A DNA stretch of 64,000 nucleotides from Brevibacillus centrosporus (GCF_003710815.1 NZ_RHHP01000023.1:124001-188000); one strand, 5' to 3'; counted from the first letter of the stretch, positions 9,748-18,085 are shown. A program made the numbers and translations. Notes: generated by a model not told the origin, from the sequence alone.

Positions 9748-10005
9748 ATGGAACAGAAGAATGTTGTCGTGCAGCTATCCCAAGGCTTGCATGCTAGACC
9801 CGCAGCTACTTTTGTGAAAGTCGCGACATCCTTTTCAAGCGAGATTAAGCTCGTGAAAAAGGAAAAGAACGTCAATGGCAAAAGCATCATGGGGATCATG
9901 GCGGCGGCTATTGGAAAAGGCGAAGAAATTACTTTGATCGCAGATGGCGTGGACGAGAAGGAAGCGATCGTTGCATTGGAAAAGCTGCTGGTGGAAGGCG
10001 AATAG
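9748..10005 (+). CDS. ptsH: Phosphocarrier protein HPr
   Basis: 85 residues from ATG 9748 after AAGGAGGTG. It carries phosphate between Enzyme I and the EIIA proteins. The catalytic His15 ('QGLHARPAATF') and the regulatory Ser46 ('NGKSIMGIM') are both present, so it can be a substrate of HPr kinase and a CcpA partner; a Crh paralogue would lack His15. It is the last gene of the mannitol operon, followed by a strong terminator. Confidence 0.96.
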   Translation: MEQKNVVVQLSQGLHARPAATFVKVATSFSSEIKLVKKEKNVNGKSIMGIMAAAIGKGEEITLIADGVDEKEAIVALEKLLVEGE

Positions 10006-10023
10006 ACGCGACAGACCCACAGC

Positions 10024-10054
10024 AAAGCCCCTTATGAGCAAGGGGCTTTTTTTC
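10024..10054 (+). terminator. Terminator of the mannitol operon
   Basis: AAGCCCCTT pairs with AAGGGGCTT around a 6-base loop, with seven T after it. It also lies just before the end of the convergent sulfatase gene. Confidence 0.9.
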
Positions 10055-10060
10055 ATGGAT

Positions 10061-11746
10061 TCATCTTCGTATTCCATAGGTTTGCGGAGTCAAACGTTTT
10101 TGAGCGCGTTGTTCCTGTAACAATTGCCCCATCCATTGACGAACGGGCTCCGTCTGGGGAGTAGCGTAGACAGGAGAAGCCAGATTGAAGCTCTCCAGCG
10201 GGTCATCCGTCAGATTGTACAGCTCGTAATCTTCATCAGCAGAGGTGCACCCATCCCGTTCCAAACGGTCGCTATAGTAGCGAGAGTATTTCCAGATCGT
10301 TTTCTTTTGGTTATAGCGAACAGTTGCGATGACCGTCTCGATCTGGTTCGGAGGAATGACGGAATGGTAAGGCTGACCCAACAGACTGATCTGATGCTGT
10401 CCCTTTGTCACGTCGTCTTCTGTCATGAAATACAGAGGTTCTTCTAACCGCTCTGATGTGCCCGTCCCTAGAATCAGCCCAGATAGATTACGGCCAACTG
10501 GCGGTCGGACTTCCGAATGTGTCTTTTCCAGCTCGGCCAGCAGCGTTGTCGGATCGGCACCGATCAGCCCCAACAGCGTAGGGAGAAGGTCGACGTGACA
10601 GCTGAGCTGCCTGGTGGTTTGCGGGCTGGGGAACAGGAGCGGATTATGGACGATGAACGGAACGTGTAGGGCTTCCTCGTAGGCGCAGTAAAATTTTTGG
10701 TGCAAGTTTCCATGTGCCCCGAGCAAGTCGCCATGATCGGAAGTGAAGACGACGATGGTTTCCCGGTAAAAAGTCGACTGTGCCAGTGCTTGAAGGATTC
10801 GCATGACTTGCTGGTCCGCATTTTTTTGCAGTTGATAGTAGAGCCGGCGGTAGAGAGTGTTATCAGAGATGGGCTGAAAGGCCTGGGGAAACACGTCCCG
10901 ATAGCTGGACTGGCAGCGAGGCTTGGTCCGAAGTGTTTCTCGCTGGGTAGGCGGCGGCTCTACATCCGGGACGGAATCGTCGACGTGAAAGCGGAAGATC
11001 GGCATGACTTGGGTAAAGTCCCCAAATAGCGTGATATCGTGTGGATTCACAAAGGAAGCGACGATCAGCCAAGGCTCGAATTCCCCAGAAGGGGATTGCT
11101 GCAGCTGCTCCTGCTCAAGCTGGTGGAGCAGGGAAATGACGTCGGTACTGTAAACGACATCCCGGCCATTGATGCCGTGCGCGGCAGAGGAGCCTGAATC
11201 GTGGGGAGCAGCTCCTGCGGGTTCGGGACCGACCCAGCCCGAAAAGCCGTAACCTTCAAGACGATCTGCCTGCAGATACAGCTGCACCAGCTCAGGATCG
11301 GGAATGCCGGTTCCGCGCTGATAGCTGGGGACAGATTGGTGTGTGCCTGGTATGTGAATGTCCGCGTTGGAAAAATGCCATTTCCCATTGTAGAAGGTGC
11401 GGTAGCCTGCCGCACGAAAGTATTCGCCTAGAGTCGGAACGGTATTTGGATCCAGCCAAAACATATCACTGTCAGCGGGTCGCTTTGCTGCACCACTGGT
11501 TTGTGTGACACCGTGCAGAGAAGGGTACTGGCCTGTGAATAAGGTGGCCCGGCTGGGACAGCAGGCTGTGGCAGAGACGTAGTGGTTGCAGAATTCCAGC
11601 CCGTGGCTGCGCAAAAAACGGTGCGCCTGCAGTTGATTCTGGCTCCAAGCTTTGATCGCAGCACCTTCATAGACAGGAGGAAAGCGCTCTTCATCGACGA
11701 TGATCAACAAGATATGGGGGCGTTTCTTTAGAAGACATGTGGACAT
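10061..11746 (-). CDS. Sulfatase (formylglycine-dependent, type I)
   Basis: 561 residues if started at the ATG at 11746, which follows AAAGGAGGGG on the minus strand; an upstream in-frame ATG at 11770 has no such site. It should hydrolyse a sulfate ester (possibly a phosphonate or phosphate monoester). The metal-site start 'HILLIIVDEERFPP' and the C-x-P-S-R motif (Cys62-Cys63-Pro64-Ser65-Arg66) mark the alkaline-phosphatase superfamily; Cys62 would become formylglycine. 'FTSDHGDLLGAHGN' supplies further metal ligands. No signal peptide is evident, so it is probably cytosolic. No maturation enzyme is encoded nearby. The adjacent YeiH exporter and LysR regulator hint at a sulfur theme. Confidence 0.88.
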   Translation of the reverse strand: MSTCLLKKRPHILLIIVDEERFPPVYEGAAIKAWSQNQLQAHRFLRSHGLEFCNHYVSATACCPSRATLFTGQYPSLHGVTQTSGAAKRPADSDMFWLDPNTVPTLGEYFRAAGYRTFYNGKWHFSNADIHIPGTHQSVPSYQRGTGIPDPELVQLYLQADRLEGYGFSGWVGPEPAGAAPHDSGSSAAHGINGRDVVYSTDVISLLHQLEQEQLQQSPSGEFEPWLIVASFVNPHDITLFGDFTQVMPIFRFHVDDSVPDVEPPPTQRETLRTKPRCQSSYRDVFPQAFQPISDNTLYRRLYYQLQKNADQQVMRILQALAQSTFYRETIVVFTSDHGDLLGAHGNLHQKFYCAYEEALHVPFIVHNPLLFPSPQTTRQLSCHVDLLPTLLGLIGADPTTLLAELEKTHSEVRPPVGRNLSGLILGTGTSERLEEPLYFMTEDDVTKGQHQISLLGQPYHSVIPPNQIETVIATVRYNQKKTIWKYSRYYSDRLERDGCTSADEDYELYNLTDDPLESFNLASPVYATPQTEPVRQWMGQLLQEQRAQKRLTPQTYGIRR

Positions 11747-11814
11747 GTAACGGCCCCTCCTTTCTAGCAAATCAGACCGCTACCATCATACGAGAAGAGT
11801 GGATGTCTTAATCC

Positions 11815-11850
11815 AAAAAAATTCGCCGCGCGTGCGTGCCCGGCGATCTT
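11815..11850 (-). terminator. Terminator after the YeiH gene (minus strand)
   Basis: TCGCCG (11823-11828) pairs with CGGCGA (11841-11846). Read on the minus strand it is followed by seven T, so it closes the yeiH-like gene before the sulfatase, which therefore needs its own promoter. Confidence 0.75.
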
Positions 11851-11888
11851 TTGGCGATTCCTTTATTCAAAAACATTCAAAATGACCA

Positions 11889-12944
11889 CTAGATGAGGAA
11901 AAAAGAAAGCACAGAAAGCAGTACAGACGTGATGGACATGGCGATCAGTGGTCTAGCGGCTTTCGTGCGCAGAGCTCGCAGATTGACGTTTAGTCCGAGG
12001 CCGACCATCGCCATCGTCAGAACAAATGTGGTTACGTTGGCGATGCCTGTTTGAAAGCTCTCGGAGACAGGGATGATCGAACCGAGCACGTAGCTGCCAA
12101 GCACACTCATGACGAGAAACCCGATGAGAAACCAAGGGAACTCGATTTTGGTCCCGCTTTGTACTTTTCCTGTCCGTTTCATCCAGTACATCAGGATAAA
12201 ACAGAGGGGGACGAGCAGCAATACACGGCCAAGCTTTGCCAGCAGGCCCATCGCGAGTCCATCCTGCCCGGCAGGAGCGGCGGCCAGTGCGACATGTGCA
12301 ATCTCATGGAGACTGATCCCCGACCACATCCCGTATTCTACAGGCGTGAGCGGCAAGTAGGGGCGCACTACCGTGTAAAGAACGGAGAAGACGGTTCCTA
12401 CCAGAGCAATAATGCCTACGCCAATCGCGGTATCTTCTTCTTTGGCCTGAATGATCGGAGACACTGCAGCGATTGCAGCAGCTCCGCACACGCCCGTGCC
12501 TACTCCGAGCATGAGGGACAGAGAAGGCTCGGCTTTCAGCCATTTTGCCAAAAGCATGGTGAGCAAGATAGCAAAGGCGATAACGCCGGCATCGTAAACT
12601 AGAAGACCAAGGCCTTGATGGAGCACGACATCGATATTAAGCTTTAATCCGTACAAGATAATGGCAAGACGCAGCAGGCGTTTGGCGGAAAATTGAATAC
12701 CGGAGCGGATACTTTCCGGGTAACCCCAAACCTGACGGTACGCTACGGCGATGAGAATGGCACAAGCCAGAGGACCTACTCGATCGAAGCCAGGTATTTT
12801 AGACAATCCATAGCCGAGCAAGGCAACCAAAAAGGTAAAAGCGACACCGCCCAACCACAGCGTCCGGGCAGAGAATTTTGACCTCGATTTGGCTGCCCCC
12901 ATGCTGCTATCCATGGAGACGTGTTCTTTTGTATGGGTAGTCAT
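11889..12944 (-). CDS. YeiH-family putative sulfate/sulfite exporter
   Basis: 351 residues from the ATG at 12944 (minus strand) after AAAGGAGAG. It is a polytopic membrane protein with about ten hydrophobic segments and the UPF0324 features 'FDRVGPLACAILIAVAYRQVWG' (N-terminal region), 'GVGTGVCGAAAIAAVSPII' and 'SGISLHEIAHVALAA'. The family is annotated as putative sulfate exporter on weak experimental grounds. It is divergently paired with a LysR regulator across 135 bp, the same arrangement as yeiE-yeiH in enterobacteria, where YeiE responds to sulfite. That parallel is inference. Confidence 0.87.
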   Translation of the reverse strand: MTTHTKEHVSMDSSMGAAKSRSKFSARTLWLGGVAFTFLVALLGYGLSKIPGFDRVGPLACAILIAVAYRQVWGYPESIRSGIQFSAKRLLRLAIILYGLKLNIDVVLHQGLGLLVYDAGVIAFAILLTMLLAKWLKAEPSLSLMLGVGTGVCGAAAIAAVSPIIQAKEEDTAIGVGIIALVGTVFSVLYTVVRPYLPLTPVEYGMWSGISLHEIAHVALAAAPAGQDGLAMGLLAKLGRVLLLVPLCFILMYWMKRTGKVQSGTKIEFPWFLIGFLVMSVLGSYVLGSIIPVSESFQTGIANVTTFVLTMAMVGLGLNVNLRALRTKAARPLIAMSITSVLLSVLSFFLI

Positions 12945-12996
12945 TGCGACTCTCTCCTTTTTTCGGCGATTCCATCCTCAGCATAAGGCAAGAATG

Positions 12997-13049
12997 ATCA
13001 TAAGAAAAATAAATCATATGCATGGTTATGATAAATAAATAAGTATAAT
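12997..13049. promoter_or_regulatory. LysR-type operator between yeiH-like and LysR genes
   Basis: ATCATA-N8-TATGAT (13013-13032) is a dyad with the T-N11-A type geometry. Another ATCATAA lies at 12997-13003. A TATAAT at 13044-13049 is a good -10 for the LysR gene. Placement between divergent genes suits autoregulation plus activation of the exporter gene. Confidence 0.5.
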
Positions 13050-13079
13050 AGAAAGAAAATCGATTCGTGGAGGTTTATC

Positions 13080-13976
13080 ATGGATCAGCAATTACGAGTC
13101 TTCGTCACAGTGGCAGACCGACAAAATTTTTCCCGGGCCGCGGCAGAGCTGCACATGACCCAGCCGGCGGTCAGTCAATACATTCAATCGCTGGAGAAAA
13201 CGATCGGAACCAAGCTGCTCGAGCGCAGCAACAAATACGTCCGTCTCAATAAAGCTGGAGAGATCGTCTACCATCATGCCCGTGAAATCCTGGGTCTTCA
13301 TACGCGCATGCAAAATCTGGTGGACGATTTGATGAATACGCCGAGTGGACGTTTGACCATCGGTTCGAGCTATACCTATGGGGAATACGTTTTGCCCCAT
13401 GTTGTTGCACGGATGCGTGAGCACTATCCTGCGATTACGCCGACGATCACCATTCATAATTCCACCGTCATCGCGGAGCAGGTAGCCAATCGCCAGCTGG
13501 ATGTCGGCATCGTTGAAGGCGAGTACGTGGACGACAAGATGTGCATCGAAGCTTTTGCGGACGACCGGATGTACATGATTGTTTCTCCGCAGCATCGACT
13601 TGCGCAAAAGGAGCAAGTGACACTTGCCGATCTGGAGGCGGAAGCGTGGATTGTTCGGGAAGAAGGCTCGGGCACGCGTGAGGCTGCTGAGAAAATGTTT
13701 CGTCAGCTGCAGATATCACCGTCCAGAAGAATGGAATTTGGCAGCACACAAGTCATCAAGGAATCGGTGGAAGCGGGTCTCGGCATCAGTCTCTTGTCGT
13801 ACTGGACCTTCCGCAAAGAGAGAAAGCTAGGGACGCTTCGCACACTCAAATACCCGGGCACGCCTGTTACCAGGAGCTTTTCCTTGCTCACGAAAACAAA
13901 CGAGTTTCCCACCAAGGCGTTGGATATTTTTATGGACCTCATTCGTCATTATTTGCCAGAGGGCACTCATGCATAA
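13080..13976 (+). CDS. LysR-family transcriptional regulator (YeiE/CysL-like)
   Basis: 298 residues from ATG 13080 after GGAGG. It has the N-terminal winged helix-turn-helix ('FVTVADRQNFSRAAAELHMT', 'PAVSQYIQSLEK') at about 8-65 and a periplasmic-binding-like effector domain from about 90. The effector domain includes 'TIGSSYTYGEYVLP', typical of the CysL/YeiE group that senses sulfur or nitrogen metabolites. It is divergent from the YeiH exporter gene, its likely target. The effector is unknown; sulfite is a guess from the enterobacterial pair. Confidence 0.88.
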   Translation: MDQQLRVFVTVADRQNFSRAAAELHMTQPAVSQYIQSLEKTIGTKLLERSNKYVRLNKAGEIVYHHAREILGLHTRMQNLVDDLMNTPSGRLTIGSSYTYGEYVLPHVVARMREHYPAITPTITIHNSTVIAEQVANRQLDVGIVEGEYVDDKMCIEAFADDRMYMIVSPQHRLAQKEQVTLADLEAEAWIVREEGSGTREAAEKMFRQLQISPSRRMEFGSTQVIKESVEAGLGISLLSYWTFRKERKLGTLRTLKYPGTPVTRSFSLLTKTNEFPTKALDIFMDLIRHYLPEGTHA

Positions 13977-13985
13977 GGGAAAACG

Positions 13986-14028
13986 AAAAAAAGGAAGCAG
14001 CACGAGCGATACGTGCGGCTTCCTTTTT
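13986..14028. terminator. Bidirectional terminator
   Basis: AAAAAGGAAGC and GCTTCCTTTTT flank an inner CACG/CGTG pairing. A/T runs on both sides serve the convergent LysR (+) and histidine kinase (-) genes. Confidence 0.85.
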
Positions 14029-14029
14029 G

Positions 14030-15583
14030 CTAATTTCTGCGGTTGAAGAGTGTGAGGCAAAAGGATGTGCCTGTAGGTGAAGTAGTTATCATTTCTACGT
14101 TTCCCCCATAGGATTGGGCAAGCATGCGTGAAATCGTCAATCCCAGTCCCAGTCCATGCTTTTTCTTGCGTTTGCTGTCTCCCCGGTAATAGCGTTCGAA
14201 GATAAAAGGAATCTCGTCTTGCGGAATTCCTTTGCCGTTATCCGTTACCATCAGCTGGATGTGGTCATCTCGCGGACTCAGGCTGATATCGATGGTACTT
14301 GCCCCCGCCGATGCGCTGTTGGTGAGGAGGTTAAGCAGAATTTGCTTGAGATGAGCAGGGTCTCCGATCCACTCCATATCCTCTGACGAGCTGTGAATCT
14401 GAATCTCGATAGTGGAGAAGGCGGGGACTGTTTGCAGCTGTGCCACGATTTGCTGGATTGCCTGATAAAGAGCGATTCGAACGGATTCAGACAACATCGC
14501 TCCTGCTTCCATGGAGGTGAAATCCAGCAAATCATTTACCATGGTCTGCAAGCGCTTGGCTTCGTCCATGCTGATTTGCATGAATTCGTCTGCTTCTCTC
14601 CCCGTGACCACTCCGTCCTTGACCGCCTGAATCATGCCGCGAATCGAGGTGACGGGTGTCCGCAGCTCATGGGATACGCCAGCAAGAAGATCGGTCCGCA
14701 TACGCTCAAGCTGTCCAAGCCTTTGGGTTATGTCGTCAAAGGAGTGAACAAGCTGACTGATCTCCGATTCTTTGATACTGGTCGCATCCGGTAGCTCGGG
14801 ACGGTAATTGCCGTCTGATACTTGCTGTGCCGCTACAGCCAGCTGACGCAGAGGGAGAGTCAGGGAGCGGGAGAGGACGTAGACGATCGCCCAGCCGCAC
14901 AGGGTGATCACGCCGATGGAACACATAATCACAATATAGGTTTGGACCAGGTCGGTATTGAGCCGGGTGCTCACATAATAGACACCGCCTACTGCTTGCT
15001 GCTGGTAGTAAGGAACGCCGACACGCAGCCAGGTTCCGTCCTGTGTTGTGAGTACTTCCCGCGTTTCCTTGGGGTTTGGGGCAGGAGTGACAGGTGCCGG
15101 CAATGTACTGATTTTCGTGTCGACTACACGGTTTGTTGAACTGATCACTTGCTTGTTGGATTCATCGTAAATTTGCACGACATGATTGAGCGGAATGGCG
15201 GGCATGACCTTCAATGTGAGAGCAGCTCTGTACGCGCTTGTCTTGGGTTCAGCAAAATCCGCTGGCGCTGGGCTGCTGGCAGCCGCCGCCGTTTCAATGG
15301 ATTTGGTCGTTAATGTGGTAGGTGAAACCGTGAGCGTAGCCTTCAACTTTTCCATTGGAACAACTTGGGCTGCCTTCGCGTAAGAATCGGCAAGTAGATA
15401 GGTCCTCGCTTCGAGAATTTCGAATTGCTGCTCCATCGTATTTTCCCGAATCCAATAGATGCCGAACAGGCCGATGCCAAACAGCATGTTCAAGAGAATC
15501 ATGGCATAGCGCCACGTCCAGTAACGCAGCAGAGGGACAGAGGAGGCGGGTGACTTTTGGGAGAATCGCCATTTAGTAAACAC
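14030..15583 (-). CDS. Sensor histidine kinase
   Basis: About 517 residues from a GTG at 15583 that overlaps the end of the response regulator by 11 bases. The frame stays open to 15622, and the true start is not certain because the ribosome site (GGGGT) is weak. Order: TM1 (about 28-45), an extracytoplasmic sensor region of about 170 residues rich in Ala/Pro/Thr, TM2 (about 216-237), HAMP, HisKA with the phospho-His about 305 in 'GVSHELRTPVTSI', and an ATPase domain with 'DNGKGIP' and 'GLGLGLT'. It is cotranscribed with the OmpR-type regulator. The stimulus is unknown. Confidence 0.9.
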   Translation of the reverse strand: MFTKWRFSQKSPASSVPLLRYWTWRYAMILLNMLFGIGLFGIYWIRENTMEQQFEILEARTYLLADSYAKAAQVVPMEKLKATLTVSPTTLTTKSIETAAAASSPAPADFAEPKTSAYRAALTLKVMPAIPLNHVVQIYDESNKQVISSTNRVVDTKISTLPAPVTPAPNPKETREVLTTQDGTWLRVGVPYYQQQAVGGVYYVSTRLNTDLVQTYIVIMCSIGVITLCGWAIVYVLSRSLTLPLRQLAVAAQQVSDGNYRPELPDATSIKESEISQLVHSFDDITQRLGQLERMRTDLLAGVSHELRTPVTSIRGMIQAVKDGVVTGREADEFMQISMDEAKRLQTMVNDLLDFTSMEAGAMLSESVRIALYQAIQQIVAQLQTVPAFSTIEIQIHSSSEDMEWIGDPAHLKQILLNLLTNSASAGASTIDISLSPRDDHIQLMVTDNGKGIPQDEIPFIFERYYRGDSKRKKKHGLGLGLTISRMLAQSYGGNVEMITTSPTGTSFCLTLFNRRN

Positions 15584-16250
15584 GCAAGCTGTACCCCATT
15601 CCTCGAATGGTGCTGATCTCACCCTCTGTTTCCGACCAGAGGCGCAGCGCTTTGCGAACTCGTTTTATCGCTGTATCCACAGATCGATCCCCTCCTTCAA
15701 AATCCATTCCCCACACTTGGTCGAGCAATTGATCCCGGCTAAAGCATTGATTCGGGTGCCGGGCGAGAAACGCGAGGAGCTGCCAGTCGCGGGGCATCAG
15801 GGAAACGGGTTCTTTCCCCAAGGAAGCCAGCTGTGCACTGAAGTCGATCGTCAGGCTGCCGAGCCGGATCATATCGGCTTCTGCGATATAGGTGGAGCGG
15901 CGCAGGACAGCCTGAACACGTGCGACGACTTCTTCTGGATCAAACGGCTTGGCGATATAATCGTCGGCACCGAGACTTAACCCCTGCAATTTGTCGGGAA
16001 CAGAGCCCTTGGCGGTCAAAATAATGACCGGGCAGCTCCCGTATTGCCGGATACGCTCGAGGATGTCCAAGCCGTCCTGATCGGGCAGCATCAGATCGAG
16101 CAGCACCAATTCCGGCTTCCAAGTCACAAATGTATGTACCGTATTTTCATCCCCTGCGCTCCAATGTACTTCGTAACCAGCCCGTTCCAGATACACCTGG
16201 ACCAGCCGGGCAATCGGCATTTCGTCTTCAATGACTAGAACTCGTTTCAC
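15573..16250 (-). CDS. OmpR-family response regulator
   Basis: 225 residues from a GTG at 16250 (minus strand) after GAGGT. The receiver domain has the acidic pair (Glu8-Asp9), phospho-acceptor Asp52 ('LVLLDLMLPDQDG'), Thr in 'IILTAKG' and Lys in 'DDYIAKPF'. The C-terminal winged helix is of the Trans_reg_C type ('LLAFLARHPNQCFSRDQLLD', 'VDTAIKRVRKAL'). It is the first gene of a two-gene operon with the kinase. Target genes are not evident. Confidence 0.92.
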   Translation of the reverse strand: MKRVLVIEDEMPIARLVQVYLERAGYEVHWSAGDENTVHTFVTWKPELVLLDLMLPDQDGLDILERIRQYGSCPVIILTAKGSVPDKLQGLSLGADDYIAKPFDPEEVVARVQAVLRRSTYIAEADMIRLGSLTIDFSAQLASLGKEPVSLMPRDWQLLAFLARHPNQCFSRDQLLDQVWGMDFEGGDRSVDTAIKRVRKALRLWSETEGEISTIRGMGYSLRVY

Positions 16251-16360
16251 TACTGGTTTACCTCATTTCTATCAAGTCGCTGCTCGTTTGCTTGCACTTA
16301 TGATAGCAAGAAGAGCGGTTGCATGGTTTGGCATGATTTGTAAAGCGCATCCAACACGGC

Positions 16361-16762
16361 ATGTGCTTGGATGAAGCCCATCTATTCAAAGCTTTGGAGA
16401 CGTTCGGCAGCATCGATGTGTTCTTCAACAACGCCGGGATTATCCAAAAGCCAAGCCTTTTGGAGGATGTAGAAGAGGCTGAATTCGAACGAGTCATGTC
16501 CGTGAATGTGAAAGGGGTATTTCTCGGGTTGAAATACGTGCTTCCGGTCATGGTCAAGCAAGGTACAGGCACGACGAGTCTGGTAGTGGGCTTGCAAAAA
16601 GACATCGAAGAAACCGGCCATGTGCCTGAAATTCAATTTCCGCGCATTGGCCGCATGGCGGAGGCAGACGAAGTGGCAAACGTGGTCGCATTCCTCGCAT
16701 CGCCTGGATCGAGCTATATGACAGGCTCTATCGTTACGATCGATGGTGGTTTGACTTTGTAA
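16361..16762 (+). pseudogene. Remnant of a short-chain dehydrogenase/reductase
   Basis: The 133-codon frame matches only pieces of the SDR fold: '[20 protein letters not shown]' (the NNAG motif), '[20 protein letters not shown]', then directly the C-terminal '[20 protein letters not shown]' and '[13 protein letters not shown]'. The N-terminal GxxxGxG cofactor loop is missing. The middle part, with the catalytic Ser and YxxxK, is deleted between 'MVKQGTG' and 'TTSLVVG'. There is no ribosome site. It should be inactive. The 16251-16360 stretch before it shows no feature beyond the upstream region of the response regulator. Confidence 0.85.
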
Positions 16763-16787
16763 AATCAGTTAGTTCGTGCAAGAGAGA

Positions 16788-16817
16788 AAGCCCCTGGCCA
16801 AAGCGGTCAGAGGCTTT
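16788..16817. terminator. Probable bidirectional terminator
   Basis: A near-perfect 12-bp stem (AAGCCCCTGGCC with GGTCAGAGGCTT, one mismatch, one G-T) lies between the SDR remnant and the minus-strand secreted-protein gene. The T runs are short. Confidence 0.55.
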
Positions 16818-16853
16818 TGGTTAATTGAGAGGACGCAAGCTCACAACGGGTTG

Positions 16854-17120
16854 TTATTTTTGAACAGGAGTAGCAGGTACGAGTGTAGCAGCTTGCATCA
16901 GCTTGCCTTCTTTTTGCAGATTCGCGATGAGCTCTTCTACAGAGATACCTTTTTCCTTCGCCAGTTGTTCCAGGGAAAGGGCAGGCATAGTGACGAGTTG
17001 AGCTTTCACAGTATTCGTGCTGTTCACAGGCTTGCTTGGTTTCTCTGCTGCAAAAGCGGAGCCTGCCATTGCGGATACGGCGAGTGCCATTACTGCCATT
17101 GCCATGTTTTTCATTTTCAT
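16854..17120 (-). CDS. Small secreted protein of unknown function
   Basis: 88 residues from the ATG at 17120 (minus strand), well placed behind GAGGAGGAATAAG. The N-terminus is a clear signal peptide (MKMKNMAMAVMALAVSAMAG, cleavage probably after 'SAFA'), giving a mature peptide of about 63 residues. The mature part is polar, with an amphipathic segment 'LSLEQLAKEKGISVEELIAN' that looks like a short helix-turn-helix fold. I recognise no family. It is monocistronic between terminators and was chosen over a longer antisense frame because of the signal peptide and ribosome site. Confidence 0.75.
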   Translation of the reverse strand: MKMKNMAMAVMALAVSAMAGSAFAAEKPSKPVNSTNTVKAQLVTMPALSLEQLAKEKGISVEELIANLQKEGKLMQAATLVPATPVQK

Positions 17121-17302
17121 TTCTTATTCCTCCTCAAATGGGGTTGTGTAGGTTGTGTGCCTGTTTGTCGATCTCGGCTACACAACAAAGGTAACCCGGG
17201 CGTGTGTCCGTCAAATGACCGAAAAAAGGAAATAATGTGGGAGCGCTTCTTGCATTTTTGAAGGGGTCTTGTCATACTGTAAAAAAGAACCAGTTTCGAT
17301 CT

Positions 17303-17393
17303 GAAGCAAGTCAACGCTTCCAACAAGTGAATACACAAAAGGCAAAGGTGCCATGAACATGAGGAGAATTCCTTACGTTTTGGCGCCTTTTTT
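17303..17393 (+). promoter_or_regulatory. Candidate EutV (ANTAR) antiterminator and terminator before eutL
   Basis: The hairpin GGC-AAAGGT-GCC (17341-17352) has a six-base loop with A at position 1 and G at position 4, the recognition signature of ANTAR regulators. It overlaps the 5' arm (AAAGGTGCC, 17344-17352) of an intrinsic terminator whose 3' arm is GGCGCCTTT (17382-17390), followed by T. A further stem, GAAGC/GCTTC (17303-17320), lies 20 bases upstream in the place of the partner hairpin, but its loop is eight bases and off-consensus. Binding of phospho-EutV should block the terminator. Confidence 0.65.
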
Positions 17394-17434
17394 GGCGTTT
17401 TCGAGCAAGGATTGGACGGAGGGGAGTGACGCAG

Positions 17435-18085
17435 ATGGAAAAACCCATTCGGGCAACACCATTGGCTGTTCGGACGATACCGAATGTCGACTCGCAATTT
17501 GCCGAAAAGCTGAATTTGCCCGCCCGTATCCGAAGTCTAGGGCTGTTAACCTCAACCATCGATGATGTGGGCTACACCGCGATCGATGAAGCTACGAAAA
17601 AGGCTGCCGTGGAGGTCGTGTACGCCAAATCGTTTTATGCGGGCTCAGGTCATGCGTCAGGTCCGTTGTCCGGCGAGTTCATCGGAATCATCGGGGGGGC
17701 CACGCCATCAGAGGTGCAGAGCGGACTGGATGCGGCTATCGCCTTTATGGAGAGTGGAGCCTGTTTTTACTCGCTAAATGAGGAAGGCACGCACGCCTAT
17801 TACGCCCATGTCGTCTCTCGCAGCGGCAGCTATCTCTCGCAAGTAGCGGGTGTTCCGGAGGGAGAGCCGCTCGCGTATTTGATCGCGCCTCCACTGGAAG
17901 CCGTGTACGGGATCGATGCTGCTCTGAAAGCGGCGGATGTGCAGATCAAGCAATTTATTGGACCGCCGACAGAGACGAACTTCGGGGGAGCGCTGCTCTC
18001 TGGAAGCCAGTCCGCTTGCCGGGCAGCCGCTGACGCCTTCGCTGATGCGGTGAGAAGCATAGCTGCCGCACCGGTCAAGCTATAA
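17435..18085 (+). CDS. eutL: Ethanolamine microcompartment shell protein EutL
   Basis: 216 residues from ATG 17435 after GGAGGGGAGTGACGCAG; an in-frame GTG at 17426 lies inside the ribosome site. It is a tandem BMC-domain trimer protein that tiles the shell facets and may gate a central pore. The sequence follows EutL along its length ('NLPARIRSLGLLTST', 'DDVGYTAIDEATKKA', 'FYAGSGHASGPLSGEF', 'LNEEGTHAYYAH', 'TNFGGALLSGSQSACRAA'). Family members are about 219 residues, so it is complete. It opens the operon and is preceded by a probable EutV-controlled terminator. Confidence 0.95.
   Translation: MEKPIRATPLAVRTIPNVDSQFAEKLNLPARIRSLGLLTSTIDDVGYTAIDEATKKAAVEVVYAKSFYAGSGHASGPLSGEFIGIIGGATPSEVQSGLDAAIAFMESGACFYSLNEEGTHAYYAHVVSRSGSYLSQVAGVPEGEPLAYLIAPPLEAVYGIDAALKAADVQIKQFIGPPTETNFGGALLSGSQSACRAAADAFADAVRSIAAAPVKL

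Noticed and set aside
9748..10005. Crh (catabolite-repression HPr) instead of HPr
   Set aside because: His15 is present in a normal context, which Crh lacks.
16776..17261. 161-codon plus-strand frame over the small secreted protein gene
   Set aside because: It begins in a terminator, is Cys/His-rich without motifs and runs antisense to a gene with signal peptide and ribosome site.
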